Assembly: GCF_900104965.1 (NCBI RefSeq)
Contig: NZ_LT629757.1
Span: 1,922,001-1,986,000 of the forward strand
DNA: 64,000 nt
Direction: 5' to 3'
Source: Nocardioides scoriae
Lineage (GTDB): Bacteria; Actinomycetota; Actinomycetes; Propionibacteriales; Nocardioidaceae
Of the stretch, positions 15,802 to 23,997 are shown one piece after another (positions within the stretch are counted from its first letter, which is position 1; the number at the start of each line of letters is the position of its first letter). A program made the position numbers and the translations under genes. Under the pieces are notes generated by a model that saw nothing but the letters and a program-made list of their open reading frames with translations, made no database searches and was not told the DNA's origin.

Positions 15802-16467
15802 GTGCACACGACTCGGATTCGCGTGGTGCTCCACGACGCTCACGACATCTTCCGTCGTGGGGTCGCTGCCGTCCTGCTCGACGACCCCTCCACGGACCTG
15901 GTCCGCGAGACCTCGTCGTTCGCGGAGCTGGCCGAGCTGCCGGACGACGTGCACGCCCACGTCGCGCTGGTCGGCGTGCGCGCCTTCGAGCTCGACGAGC
16001 TCGAGGTGCTCTCCCGGCTGCGGGTCCGCCACCCGTGGCTGCGGGTGCTGGTGATGACCACCGAGGAGAGCCCCGAGGTGCTCGAGAGCTCGCGGGTCGC
16101 GGGCGCCGACGCCCTCATCTCCAAGAGCGTCTCGGCCGAGCACCTGATCGCGGCCGCGCGCTCCATGGTCGACGGGCGTCCCCCCGCCGACCCCGAGCAC
16201 CGGGTGCGGATCGTGGCGCAGGCGACGGGGGCCGAGGTCGAGGCCCGTGCCGCTGCCGAGCCGGGGCCGCGCCTGACCCGCCAGGAGCAGCGGATCCTGG
16301 AGCTCCTCGCCCGCGGGCTGACCAACCGCCAGATCGCGGAGACGCTGACGCTGCAGGAGAAGACCGTGCGCAACCACGTCACGGCCGTCCTGGCCAAGCT
16401 GGGCGTCGAGCGCCGCACGCAGGCCGCGCTGCTGGCCGTGCGCACCGGTCTGACGACCGTCGACTAG
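15802..16467 (+). CDS. LuxR/NarL-type response regulator with atypical receiver
   Basis: A 221-residue DNA-binding protein. The C-terminal GerE helix-turn-helix is canonical: LTRQEQRILELLARGLTNRQ, then KTVRNHVTAVLAKLGV. The N-terminal receiver has VVLHDAHDIFRRGV and a conserved lysine in ISKSVSAEHL. At the expected phospho-acceptor strand it reads VALVGVRAF, with no aspartate. The acidic pocket also has His-Asp where Asp-Asp is usual. It probably acts without phosphorylation. No kinase is nearby. The stop codon shares CTAG with the convergent csrA stop. Its place at the end of the flagellar locus hints at, but does not prove, a flagellar role. Confidence 0.85.
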   Translation: MHTTRIRVVLHDAHDIFRRGVAAVLLDDPSTDLVRETSSFAELAELPDDVHAHVALVGVRAFELDELEVLSRLRVRHPWLRVLVMTTEESPEVLESSRVAGADALISKSVSAEHLIAAARSMVDGRPPADPEHRVRIVAQATGAEVEARAAAEPGPRLTRQEQRILELLARGLTNRQIAETLTLQEKTVRNHVTAVLAKLGVERRTQAALLAVRTGLTTVD

Positions 16468-16697
16468 CGGCGCTCGCCCAGGTCCCTGGCCAGCTGCGAG
16501 ACGACGTCCTCCGAGGGGGACGCGGACTCCCGGTTGCTCTGCTCCAGCTGCACCAGCAGCTCGGAGCGGTGGACGGCGATGGATCGGGGCGCGTCGACGC
16601 CCAGGCGGATGACGTCACCGCGGACCTCCAGCACGGTCACCACGATGCCGTCGCCGATGGTGACGCTCTCGCCGGGGCGGCGGCTCAGGACCAGCAT
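16464..16697 (-). CDS. csrA: translational regulator CsrA
   Basis: A 77-residue homodimeric RNA-binding protein that binds GGA motifs in leaders. The start MLVLSRRPGESVTIGDGI and the strand VIRLGVDAPRSIAVHRSEL are textbook CsrA, including the C-terminal RNA-binding arginine. It is the last gene of flgN-flgK-flgL-fliW-csrA and lies 16 bp after fliW, the CsrA antagonist. The fliC leader in this window has matching GGA sites at 21020–21062. Confidence 0.97.
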   Translation of the reverse strand: MLVLSRRPGESVTIGDGIVVTVLEVRGDVIRLGVDAPRSIAVHRSELLVQLEQSNRESASPSEDVVSQLARDLGERR

Positions 16698-16713
16698 GGG
16701 ACCAGGCTAGCGG

Positions 16714-17103
16714 TCAGGCCGGCACCAGCGGCGCAGCGATGGTCAACGAGGGGTCGTCGAGGATCACCTGGCGGGCCCGCCGGGTGCGGGTGTTGAGCAC
16801 CACGGGCGCCACCAGGTTGGCGCTGGACTCGGCCAGGCTGCGTCCGGCGTTGACCACCACGAGCAGCAGCACCTCCTCCACCTGGGTGATGTCGAGCTCG
16901 GAGACGGTGCTGTCGTCGATCTCGGGCTCGTAGCCCGGGAAGAAGGCGTGCGGCGCGGTCACGAGGAACCGCACCTGGGGCTCCTCGAGGGAGCGCAGGG
17001 CGCACAGCACCCCGGCCTCGTCGAGCTCGACGAGGGCGAAGTCGTGCAGCTGCGGGAACCCCAGCATGGGCTCGACGAACTCGATGACCGGCAGGTCGCT
17101 CAT
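16714..17103 (-). CDS. fliW: flagellar assembly factor FliW
   Basis: A 129-residue protein that binds either CsrA or flagellin, linking free flagellin to fliC translation. Family features are VIEFVEPMLGFPQLHDFALV at the start, FLVTAPHAFFPGYEPEI in the middle and an NLVAPVVLNTRTRRARQVIL segment. I chose ATG 17103 because GAGGAG lies 5 bp upstream. A GTG at 17145 overlapping the flgL stop is possible but adds a non-conserved 14-residue leader. Lies between flgL and csrA. Confidence 0.95.
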   Translation of the reverse strand: MSDLPVIEFVEPMLGFPQLHDFALVELDEAGVLCALRSLEEPQVRFLVTAPHAFFPGYEPEIDDSTVSELDITQVEEVLLLVVVNAGRSLAESSANLVAPVVLNTRTRRARQVILDDPSLTIAAPLVPA

Positions 17104-17141
17104 GCTGCTCCTCGAACGCAGGGACGGTGGCGCGGTGATCG

Positions 17142-18032
17142 TCACCGCAGGTAGTCCATCAGACTGGGCTGCAGGACACGAGCCGTGGCGCCCAGCGCCG
17201 CCTGGTACGCGGCCTCCTGGAGCTTGAGGTCGATGATCGTCTCGGGCAGGTCGGCGTCCTCGACCGAGGAGAGCGACGACCGCAGGTCCAGCTCGCGGGC
17301 CGCGGTGGCCGACACGGCGGCCTCGACGCGGGCCTGGCGGGTGCCCATCTCGGCGCGCGAGGTGGTGACCTGCTCGAGGTCCCGGTTGAGGGCACCGATG
17401 CCGGTGCGCACCCCCGCCTCGTCGCCGGCCCGCAGGGCCGTCGAGAGGGCCGTGAGGTGGTCGAAGACCGTGTTGCCCGCGGCACCGAAGACGCTGGCGC
17501 CGTCGACGTCGACGCGGACCTGCTCCTGGGGCCCGACCGTGCGCAGGACCGCTCCCCCGTCACCGACGTAGCTCCCGTCCTGGGCGTACGCCGCCTCGCC
17601 CGCCGTCGTGCCCCCGAAGACCGGGCGGCCGAGCAGCGTGGTGTTGGCCGTGGCGAGCAGCGAGGACCGGAGCCCGTCGACCGTGCTGGCGAGCGCGTCG
17701 CGCGCCGCCTGGCCCATGGCCGCCGAGCTCCCGCCCTGGAGCGCGACGTCGCGGGCCTGGCGGGTCTGCTCGGTGACCGACGCCAGGGCGGCGTCGACGG
17801 TGCCCATCCAGCCCTGCGCGTCCTGGGCGTTGCGCTGGTGCTGCTGGTTCATCGCGACAGCATCGCGCAGCCGCAGCGACGTGGTGGTGTCGACCGGCGA
17901 GTCGGAGGGGCGGTTGAGGACCCGACCGGTGGTGAGGCGCTCCTGGAGGCGGGCCAGCTTGACCAGGCCGTCCTGGGAGGCGGCGAGCGAGAGCCGGCCG
18001 ACCATCCCCTCGGTGACGCGGGTGAGTGCCAT
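17142..18032 (-). CDS. flgL: flagellar hook-associated protein FlgL (HAP3)
   Basis: The junction protein between hook and filament. The 296-residue protein has flagellin-like D0/D1 ends: RVTEGMVGRLSLAASQDGL and QERLTTGRVLNRPSDSPVDT at the start, and ETIIDLKLQEAAYQAALGAT near the end. The RPSDSPV segment is typical of FlgL. The ATG shares one base with the flgK stop (TGATG). Confidence 0.95.
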   Translation of the reverse strand: MALTRVTEGMVGRLSLAASQDGLVKLARLQERLTTGRVLNRPSDSPVDTTTSLRLRDAVAMNQQHQRNAQDAQGWMGTVDAALASVTEQTRQARDVALQGGSSAAMGQAARDALASTVDGLRSSLLATANTTLLGRPVFGGTTAGEAAYAQDGSYVGDGGAVLRTVGPQEQVRVDVDGASVFGAAGNTVFDHLTALSTALRAGDEAGVRTGIGALNRDLEQVTTSRAEMGTRQARVEAAVSATAARELDLRSSLSSVEDADLPETIIDLKLQEAAYQAALGATARVLQPSLMDYLR

Positions 18033-19420
18033 CAGCGCACCAGCCCGGTGCGGTTGATGAGCGTGTCGAGCATCGAGTCGACCGCGGTCATCACCCGCGA
18101 TGCCGCCTCGAAGGCCCGTTGGGCCGAGACCATGGCCACCATCTCCTCGTCGGTGCTGACTCCTGCCAGCTGGTCGTGGGCCGTGTCGGCCTGGCCGGTC
18201 ACGACCTTCTGCACGGTGGCGCGACGCCCGGCGTCGGCCACGGTCGTCCCGAACCCGCTGAGCACGCGGGAGTACTCCGCCGACACCCCGGTCCGGGCGA
18301 GGGCCTCGCCGTTGCCGGTCCCGAGCCCGCCGCCCGGCACCGCGGAGACCGCGAGCTTGCGGCCGTCGGTGACGGCCACGGCGAAGCTGCCCAGGACGTC
18401 GGCCGGGTCGTAGGTGAAGACGTCGCCGCCGGCGTTGCCATCGGCGTCGAAGCCCTGGCGGTGCTGGGCGTTGACCTTGTCGGCGAGCGAGGACACCAGG
18501 CGCGAGAGGTCGGCCAGGTAGTCGGGCACGGCGTGGTCGAGCACGTCGGTGATGCCGCCCACCTCGCCCCCGAGGGGGCCGGTCGCGGTGGTGGCGCCCG
18601 CCAGGGTGACGGCCAGCGCGACGGGACGACCGTCGGCGTCCCCGGCGGGGGTGATGCCGGCGGTGACCGCGAGCGTGCCGGCCCTGGCGCCGGCGACCCA
18701 GGGGGTGCCGCCGACGGAGACCTGCGCCGTGCCGTCGAGGGCGATGGTGGTGCTGGCCCCGGTCAGCTCGGCGAGCCGGCGGGCGAACCCGTCGCGGGCG
18801 TCGAGCAGGGAGTTGACGTCGGTGCCGGCGAGGTGGCCGGCCGCGATCGCCTCGTTGGTCTGGGCCAGGTTGGCCGCGACGCCGTTGGCCTCGACGAGGT
18901 CGCCCTGGAGCCGCACCCGCTGGTCGGCCGCCTCGTCGCCGAAGGCCGCGACCTGCCCGGCCACGCCGCGCACCACGGCCTCGGCGCGCTGCAGCACCTG
19001 GCTGCGCGCCGAGCTCGAGGTCGGCGAGGTGGAGACCTCCTGCCAGGAGGCCTGGAGCGCGGTGAGCGCGGCGGCGAGGCCGTTCTCCCCCGGCTCGGCC
19101 AGGCCGCCCTCGATGCGCCCGAGGCTCCGGCTGCGGACGTCGAGGTAGCTCTGGGTGCCGTGCTCGCGGCGGACCCGGGCGGTGAGCAGCTCGTCGGTCA
19201 TCCGCTGGACGCCGTCGACACGCACCCCCTCCCCCTGGCCGTCGTAGCGCGACCACAGGGCCGGGACCGCCGGCGCGCCCACGGAGGACGTCTCGAGGCG
19301 GCGGCGCACGTAGCCCTCGGTGCCGGCGTTGGCGACGTTGTTGGCCGCCACGTCCAGCGCGGCCCGGCTGGCGCGCAGGCCGCTCATGGCGGTCCCGAGG
19401 GTGCTGAAGCCGGTCCCCAC
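18032..19420 (-). CDS. flgK: flagellar hook-associated protein FlgK (HAP1)
   Basis: A 462-residue junction protein. The N-terminus FSTLGTAMSGLRASRAALDV followed by NNVANAGTEGYVRR is the rod/hook-family motif. The C-terminus EEMVAMVSAQRAFEAASRVM and the LDTLINRTG tail are FlgK hallmarks. I chose GTG 19420, one base after the flgN stop, because the family N-terminus needs it. It is shorter than the ~550 residues of enteric FlgK, mostly in the central region. Confidence 0.95.
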   Translation of the reverse strand: MGTGFSTLGTAMSGLRASRAALDVAANNVANAGTEGYVRRRLETSSVGAPAVPALWSRYDGQGEGVRVDGVQRMTDELLTARVRREHGTQSYLDVRSRSLGRIEGGLAEPGENGLAAALTALQASWQEVSTSPTSSSARSQVLQRAEAVVRGVAGQVAAFGDEAADQRVRLQGDLVEANGVAANLAQTNEAIAAGHLAGTDVNSLLDARDGFARRLAELTGASTTIALDGTAQVSVGGTPWVAGARAGTLAVTAGITPAGDADGRPVALAVTLAGATTATGPLGGEVGGITDVLDHAVPDYLADLSRLVSSLADKVNAQHRQGFDADGNAGGDVFTYDPADVLGSFAVAVTDGRKLAVSAVPGGGLGTGNGEALARTGVSAEYSRVLSGFGTTVADAGRRATVQKVVTGQADTAHDQLAGVSTDEEMVAMVSAQRAFEAASRVMTAVDSMLDTLINRTGLVR

Positions 19421-19421
19421 G

Positions 19422-19898
19422 TCAGAGGCTCCGGTCCACGAGGGAGCTGGAGGCGCCCGCGGCGACGGCCGCGCCGTCGGCGGCGTACCCGGTGACGGCG
19501 CTCTCAAAGCTGAGCAGGGTCTCGCGCGCCGAGCGCAGCCCGGCGGTGAGCAGCTCGCGGTTGGTCTGCGCCAGGGCAGCGATCTCGGCCCCGAGGGCCT
19601 GGAACACGGTCCGGTGGTCGTCGAGGATGGAGCTCCACGGCTCCTGGGCCGCGGCGGCGAGGTCGCGCAGGCTCGCGTCGGGGGGCAGGCCCACGCTCTC
19701 GGCGGCCTCGTCCGAGACGACGGCGCGCAGGACCTCGGTCTCGCGCAGCAGGCCGAGCACCATCTCGACCTCCTCGGCCGAGCGTGCCAACCACCGGGTG
19801 CGGCCGGAGCTGACGACGAGCTGTTCGACCTCGAGCTTGAACAGCAACGACTCCATGAGCTCCCGCTCGCGCCACAGGATCTGCGACAGCTTGTCCAC
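19422..19898 (-). CDS. flgN: flagellar export chaperone FlgN-like protein
   Basis: A 158-residue mainly helical protein beginning VDKLSQILWRERELMESLLF, the length and helical pattern of FlgN (PF05130), which keeps FlgK and FlgL export-competent. Position directly before flgK supports it; sequence similarity in the family is low. GTG 19898 has GGAGG 7 bp upstream; an ATG 21 bp further upstream lacks one. First gene of the leftward operon, 40 bp after the promoter-like box at 19938–19966. Confidence 0.83.
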   Translation of the reverse strand: MDKLSQILWRERELMESLLFKLEVEQLVVSSGRTRWLARSAEEVEMVLGLLRETEVLRAVVSDEAAESVGLPPDASLRDLAAAAQEPWSSILDDHRTVFQALGAEIAALAQTNRELLTAGLRSARETLLSFESAVTGYAADGAAVAAGASSSLVDRSL

Positions 19899-19937
19899 CG
19901 GGCACCTCCACGAACGCACGACCTTCGTGCTTCCCTA

Positions 19938-19966
19938 CCCATCGGCCACCCCCGCGGGGACGTGAG
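19938..19966 (-). promoter_or_regulatory. flagellar sigma-28-type promoter of flgN-flgK-flgL-fliW-csrA
   Basis: Reading leftward: CTCACGTC-N13-CCGATGGG. The first box differs from the consensus CTCAGRTC at one position; the second matches. It has the same 13-base spacer as five other boxes in the window and lies 40 bp before the flgN start. Confidence 0.75.
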
Positions 19967-20040
19967 GGGAAATCTCGCGACAAGAAAGTTCGACGCGACA
20001 CGCCGCTGGTCTAGTCCGTTCCAGCCGGGGCGGTCTAGGT

Positions 20041-20074
20041 CAAATGTCCCAAAGGCCTGCTGCAAACGTCCCAA
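20041..20074 (+). repeat. tandem 12-mers upstream of fliA (candidate activator sites)
   Basis: CAAATGTCCCAA (20041–20052) and CAAACGTCCCAA (20063–20074) differ at one base and are 22 bp apart, two helical turns. They end 51 bp before the fliA start. A second pair, GGTCTAG at 20008 and 20032, lies just upstream. The sigma-28-type box is absent here, so these may be sites for the regulator that turns on fliA. Confidence 0.5.
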
Positions 20075-20124
20075 GCGTCCGATTCCGCCACCTTCGTCAC
20101 CCCTGCCCGCTGAGGCTTCTCCTC

Positions 20125-20955
20125 GTGAGCACGCACCTGGGAACCACCGTCGACGACCTGGCCAGCCAGCACCTCCCGCTGGTCGCGCACCTCGTGCGCG
20201 AGGTGCGGGGCAAGGTGCCCAGCCACGTGGACGCCGCGGACCTGCACTCCGCCGGCCTGATGGCGCTGGTCCAGGCGGCCCGCAGCTTCGACGCCTCGCG
20301 CGGCGTGCCCTTCGGCGGCTACGCCACGGTCCGCGTCCGCGGCGCCATCCTCGACGAGCTCCGGAGCGTCGACTGGGCCTCGCGCTCGGTCCGCCGCCGG
20401 GCCCGCGACCTCGACGCCTCGCGCAGCGCCCTGGCGACCGCCCTGGGCCGCACCCCCTCGACCGAGGAGCTGGCCGCCTCGCTGGGCCTCACCAGCGAGG
20501 AGGTGGCCGCCAACGAGCACGACGTCGCCCGCGCACAGGTCATCTCGCTCCAGGGCTCGGAGGACCACGACCTCGCGGGCCTGCTGGTGAGCAGCATCCC
20601 CAGCCCCGAGCAGGCCCTGGAGGACCAGGAGCAGCTCCGCTACCTGCGAGCGGCCGTCGTCGAGCTGCCCGAGCGGCAGCGGCTCGTGGTCGAGCAGTAC
20701 TTCCTGCACGAGCGGCCCATGGCCGAGATCGCCGAGCAGCTCGGCGTCAGCGAGTCGCGGGTCTCCCAGATCCGCGCCGAGGCGCTGGTGCTGCTGCGCG
20801 GCGCGCTCGCCCGGACCCTCGACGCCGCCCCGGCCGAGGCCGGCACCGGCTGCGCCGTGCGCCGCCGCGAGTCCTACTACGCCGCCGTCGCGAGCCGCGC
20901 CGACCTCCTGGTCTCCGCCGGCTCCGCGCAGGCGGCGTACGACGCCACGGCCTGA
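20125..20955 (+). CDS. fliA: flagellar sigma factor FliA (sigma-28 / WhiG class)
   Basis: A 276-residue sigma factor. Region 2 reads ADLHSAGLMALVQAARSFD and the core-binding segment GVPFGGYATVRVRGAILDEL. Region 3 has LGRTPSTEELAASLGL. Region 4 ends with PMAEIAEQLGVSESRVSQIR as helix-turn-helix. This is the FliA/WhiG group. GTG 20125 gives the family-like start STHLGTTVDDLASQHLPLV; upstream in-frame codons are in regulatory DNA. It sits between the divergent flgN operon and fliC, and the six shared promoter boxes in the window are its probable targets. No FlgM is encoded here. Confidence 0.94.
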   Translation: MSTHLGTTVDDLASQHLPLVAHLVREVRGKVPSHVDAADLHSAGLMALVQAARSFDASRGVPFGGYATVRVRGAILDELRSVDWASRSVRRRARDLDASRSALATALGRTPSTEELAASLGLTSEEVAANEHDVARAQVISLQGSEDHDLAGLLVSSIPSPEQALEDQEQLRYLRAAVVELPERQRLVVEQYFLHERPMAEIAEQLGVSESRVSQIRAEALVLLRGALARTLDAAPAEAGTGCAVRRRESYYAAVASRADLLVSAGSAQAAYDATA

Positions 20956-20979
20956 CCGAAAAAGAAAACGGCCGTTCCC

Positions 20980-21007
20980 CTCAGATCCACCTCGGACCAA
21001 CCGATGG
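20980..21007 (+). promoter_or_regulatory. flagellar sigma-28-type promoter of fliC
   Basis: CTCAGATC-N13-CCGATGG, 64 bp before the fliC ATG and 25 bp after the fliA stop. Read as TCAG-N15-ACCGATGG it has the spacing of FliA promoters. Transcription would start near 21014. Confidence 0.8.
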
Positions 21008-21019
21008 TCCAGGTACGGC

Positions 21020-21062
21020 GCCCACGGACGGGCTCCAGCACGTGACTCACTTCCAGGAAGGA
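21020..21062 (+). promoter_or_regulatory. probable CsrA target in the fliC leader
   Basis: A stem GCCC/GGGC (21020–21023, 21030–21033) presents the loop ACGGAC, which contains the CsrA core ANGGA in a hairpin loop. The second element is the ribosome-binding site AGGAAGGA (21055–21062), with two GGA triplets, 9 bp before ATG. One loop site plus one site over the Shine-Dalgarno is the arrangement known from the Bacillus hag leader. csrA and fliW are encoded nearby. Confidence 0.65.
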
Positions 21063-21070
21063 AATCCATC

Positions 21071-22189
21071 ATGGGTCTTCGCATCAACCAGAACACCGAC
21101 GCCTTCAACAGCTACCGCAACCTCTCGGTCACCCAGGGCCAGATGTCCAAGTCGCTGGAGAAGCTGTCGAGCGGCTTCCGGATCAACCGGGCCGCCGACG
21201 ACGCCGCCGGCCTCGCGATCTCCGAGGGCCTGCGCTCGCAGGTCGGCGGGCTCAAGGTCGCGGTCCGCAACGCCCAGGACGGCATCTCCGTCGTCCAGAC
21301 CGCTGAAGGTGCGCTGACCGAGGTCCACTCGATCCTGCAGCGCATGCGTGACCTGGCTGTCCAGTCCGCCAACGACACCAACAGCCCCGACGCCCGTCAG
21401 GCCATCACGACCGAGGCCAACCAGCTCCAGCAGGAGCTGGGTCGCATCGCCGGCTCGACGAACTTCAACGGCAAGAAGCTGCTCGACGGCTCCGCCAACA
21501 CCCTCAGCTTCCAGGTGGGTGCGGGTGCCGCCGCCGGCGACAACGCGATCTCCTTCGACTTCGACACCGCCAACGTGGCCGGCGTGGCCTCCGCGCTCTC
21601 CACCGGTGGTGGCCAGAAGTTCGACGTCGTCACGCCCACCGCCGTCACCGGGGCCCAGGCCTTCACCGACGGCACCACCTCGGTCAGCGTCACGCTGGGC
21701 GCGGCGGGCACCTACAAGTCGACCGGCGACGTGGCCCAGGCCCTCAACTCGGACACCGGGTTCGCCCAGTCCTTCACGGCCACGGTCAACCAGGACCAGC
21801 AGCTGGTCGTCACGGCCAAGTCGGGCGCGACGGTCACCACGACCGCTCCGGGCACCGGCGTGGCCAACGGCACCGCCAACACCGGCGGCATCTCCTTCGC
21901 GACGGCCACCTCGTCGCGCTCGGCGATCACCGCCATCGACACGCAGATCCAGAGCATCTCCACGGCCCGCGCCAACCTCGGTGCCGTGCAGAACCGCTTC
22001 GAGCACACCATCAACAACCTCAACGTGGCCGTCGAGAACCTGTCGGCCTCCGAGAGCCGGATCCGCGACACCGACATGGCGCAGGAGATGATGAGCTTCA
22101 CCCGCTCGCAGATCCTGTCCCAGGCCGGCACGGCGATGCTCGCCCAGGCCAACCAGGCCCCCCAGGGCGTCCTGCAGCTGCTGCGCTGA
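21071..22189 (+). CDS. fliC: flagellin FliC
   Basis: The filament subunit, 372 residues. The N-terminal D0/D1 domain (1–140) has MGLRINQNTDAFNSYRNL, EKLSSGFRINRAADDAAGLA and ILQRMRDLAVQSAND. The C-terminal D1/D0 (about 285–372) ends AQANQAPQGVLQLLR. The middle 140–285 is variable, Thr/Gly/Ala-rich, and would form the exposed domain. Only one flagellin gene is in the window. Its codon use is strongly biased to C-ending codons, as expected for high expression. Control appears triple: sigma-28 box, CsrA leader and a strong hairpin downstream. Confidence 0.98.
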   Translation: MGLRINQNTDAFNSYRNLSVTQGQMSKSLEKLSSGFRINRAADDAAGLAISEGLRSQVGGLKVAVRNAQDGISVVQTAEGALTEVHSILQRMRDLAVQSANDTNSPDARQAITTEANQLQQELGRIAGSTNFNGKKLLDGSANTLSFQVGAGAAAGDNAISFDFDTANVAGVASALSTGGGQKFDVVTPTAVTGAQAFTDGTTSVSVTLGAAGTYKSTGDVAQALNSDTGFAQSFTATVNQDQQLVVTAKSGATVTTTAPGTGVANGTANTGGISFATATSSRSAITAIDTQIQSISTARANLGAVQNRFEHTINNLNVAVENLSASESRIRDTDMAQEMMSFTRSQILSQAGTAMLAQANQAPQGVLQLLR

Positions 22190-22199
22190 TCCCCACCAC

Positions 22200-22244
22200 G
22201 GTGACGAGGGGGCGGGCCGCTGCCCGGACCGCCCCCTCGTCACC
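22200..22244 (+). terminator. 16 bp perfect stem-loop between fliC and fliD
   Basis: GGTGACGAGGGGGCGG (22200–22215) pairs with its exact complement at 22229–22244 around a 13-base loop, 10 bp after the fliC stop. No T-run follows and only 28 bp remain before fliD, too little for a separate promoter. It probably works as a partial terminator that lowers fliD and fliS expression below fliC, or stabilises the fliC 3' end. Confidence 0.75.
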
Positions 22245-22272
22245 TGCCCCGTGAGCACGAGAGGAGGCCGAG

Positions 22273-23589
22273 ATGGCCAACGCATCCATCGGCGGTCTCG
22301 CCAGCGGTCTCGACACGGCCACGATCATCGACCAGTTCATGTCGATCGAGGCGGTCCCCCAGACCAAGCTGAAGACCTCCCTCTCGACCCAGCAGCGGGA
22401 CCTCAAGACCCTCCAGGACCTCAACGCCCGGATCGCCTCGCTGGCGACCACGGCCAAGGCCCTGACCACGGACAAGGCCTGGCAGCCGCTGACGGCGACC
22501 AGCTCCAGCACCGCCCTGGTCGCCACCGCCGCGACCGGCAGCGCGTCGGGGAGCTACGAGGTCACCGTCAACCGGCTGGCCTCCACCCACCGGCTCACCT
22601 TCGGCACCAGCGTCGCGTCCACCGCGTCGGTCGTCACCGGCCCGGTGACGCTGACCCGCGGGGGCGAGAGCCAGACCATCACGCCGGACGACGACACGCT
22701 GGCCGGCCTGGTCTCCGCGCTCAACCGAGGGGGCACCGGCGTCCGGGCCACGACGGTCAAGCTCGACGACGGCACCCAGCGGCTGATGGTCACCTCCGTC
22801 GAGCCGGGAGCCGGGGCGTCGTTCACGCTCTCCGGGGTCGACGGCCTCGGGACGGCCTCCGTCCGCGCCGGCGCCGACGCCGAGATCCAGATCGGCCAGG
22901 ACACCGTCCACTCCAAGACCAACACCTTCTCCGGCGTGGTCCCGGGCCTGACCCTGACCGCCACCGCCGCGGCCGTGGGCCAGACGGTCCAGGTCGAGGT
23001 GGCCACCGACACCTCGTCGATGCAGAACAAGGTCAAGGCGCTGGTCGACCAGGTCAACGCAGCGCTGTCCACCATCGACAGCCTCACCAACTACGACGCG
23101 GGCACCAAGACGTCCGGGCCGCTCGCGGGCGACTCGGCCGTCCGGAGCCTGCGCAACGCCCTGCTCGACAGCATCTACCCGGCCGACGGGTCGTCGCTGG
23201 CCTCGATCGGCCTGCAGACGGACCGGTCGGGCAAGCTGGTGCTCGACTCCGACGCCTTCGGCAAGGCGTACGCCGCGGACCCCGCCAAGATCACCGCGGC
23301 CTTCACCGCGGGCACCACCGCCTCCCCCGCCGACGGGTTCGCCGAGCGCCTCCGCAAGGCGGCCGCCGGCGCCAGCGACAGCTACACCGGCACCCTCACC
23401 TCGGCCATCACGGGCCGTGGCACCGCCATCACCCGGACCCAGGGCGACATCTCCGCCTGGGACACCCGGCTGGAGATGCGGCGCACCACCCTCACCCGTC
23501 AGTTCACCGCCATGGAGACGGCGCTGAACCAGATGAACAGCCAGTCCCAGTGGCTCGCTGGCCAGATCAGCTCACTCGCGCAGTCCTAG
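22273..23589 (+). CDS. fliD: flagellar filament cap protein FliD (HAP2)
   Basis: The capping protein that folds incoming flagellin. The 438-residue product has the FliD N-terminal motif IGGLASGLDTATIIDQFM and, in the C-terminal part, VKALVDQVNAALSTIDSLTN and SLASIGLQTDRSGKLVLD, with a final coiled coil ETALNQMNSQSQWLAGQISS. Lengths of 430–470 are usual. A GAGAGGAGG ribosome-binding site precedes ATG 22273. Confidence 0.96.
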   Translation: MANASIGGLASGLDTATIIDQFMSIEAVPQTKLKTSLSTQQRDLKTLQDLNARIASLATTAKALTTDKAWQPLTATSSSTALVATAATGSASGSYEVTVNRLASTHRLTFGTSVASTASVVTGPVTLTRGGESQTITPDDDTLAGLVSALNRGGTGVRATTVKLDDGTQRLMVTSVEPGAGASFTLSGVDGLGTASVRAGADAEIQIGQDTVHSKTNTFSGVVPGLTLTATAAAVGQTVQVEVATDTSSMQNKVKALVDQVNAALSTIDSLTNYDAGTKTSGPLAGDSAVRSLRNALLDSIYPADGSSLASIGLQTDRSGKLVLDSDAFGKAYAADPAKITAAFTAGTTASPADGFAERLRKAAAGASDSYTGTLTSAITGRGTAITRTQGDISAWDTRLEMRRTTLTRQFTAMETALNQMNSQSQWLAGQISSLAQS

Positions 23590-23610
23590 GGAAGCCAAGG
23601 AGGGCACCCC

Positions 23611-23997
23611 ATGACGACATCCACCCTCGCTCGAGCCGCCTACGTGCAGGCCTCGATCGCCACCGCCGACCCGCAGCGCCTCCTCGTGATGCTCTGCGAC
23701 CGGATGGTCCTCGACGTGCAGCGCGCGCTCGCGTGCCAGCAGGCCGGTGAGCACCTCGCTGCGGGCGAGCAGCTGATCCACGCCCAGGACATCGCGTTGG
23801 AGCTGCGCAGCAGCCTCGACCCATCGGGCTTCGAGGGCGGCGTGCAGCTGGCCGCGATCTACGAGCACCTGTTCGCCGAGCTCGTCCGCGCCAACGTGAG
23901 GCGCGACCCCGAGATCACGCAGCACTGCGCCAGCCTCGCGACCCAGATCGCCGACACCTGGCGGCAGGCCGCCCTCGCCCTGGCCCTGCCGGCATGA
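23611..23997 (+). CDS. fliS: flagellin export chaperone FliS
   Basis: Binds the disordered C-terminus of flagellin before export. The 128-residue helical protein has YVQASIATADPQRLLVMLCD and VQRALACQQAGEHLAAGEQL, the family helix-1/helix-2 pattern, with the AAIYEHLFAELVRANV segment later. An AAGGAGG ribosome-binding site is upstream. It overlaps the next gene by ATGA. Confidence 0.94.
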   Translation: MTTSTLARAAYVQASIATADPQRLLVMLCDRMVLDVQRALACQQAGEHLAAGEQLIHAQDIALELRSSLDPSGFEGGVQLAAIYEHLFAELVRANVRRDPEITQHCASLATQIADTWRQAALALALPA

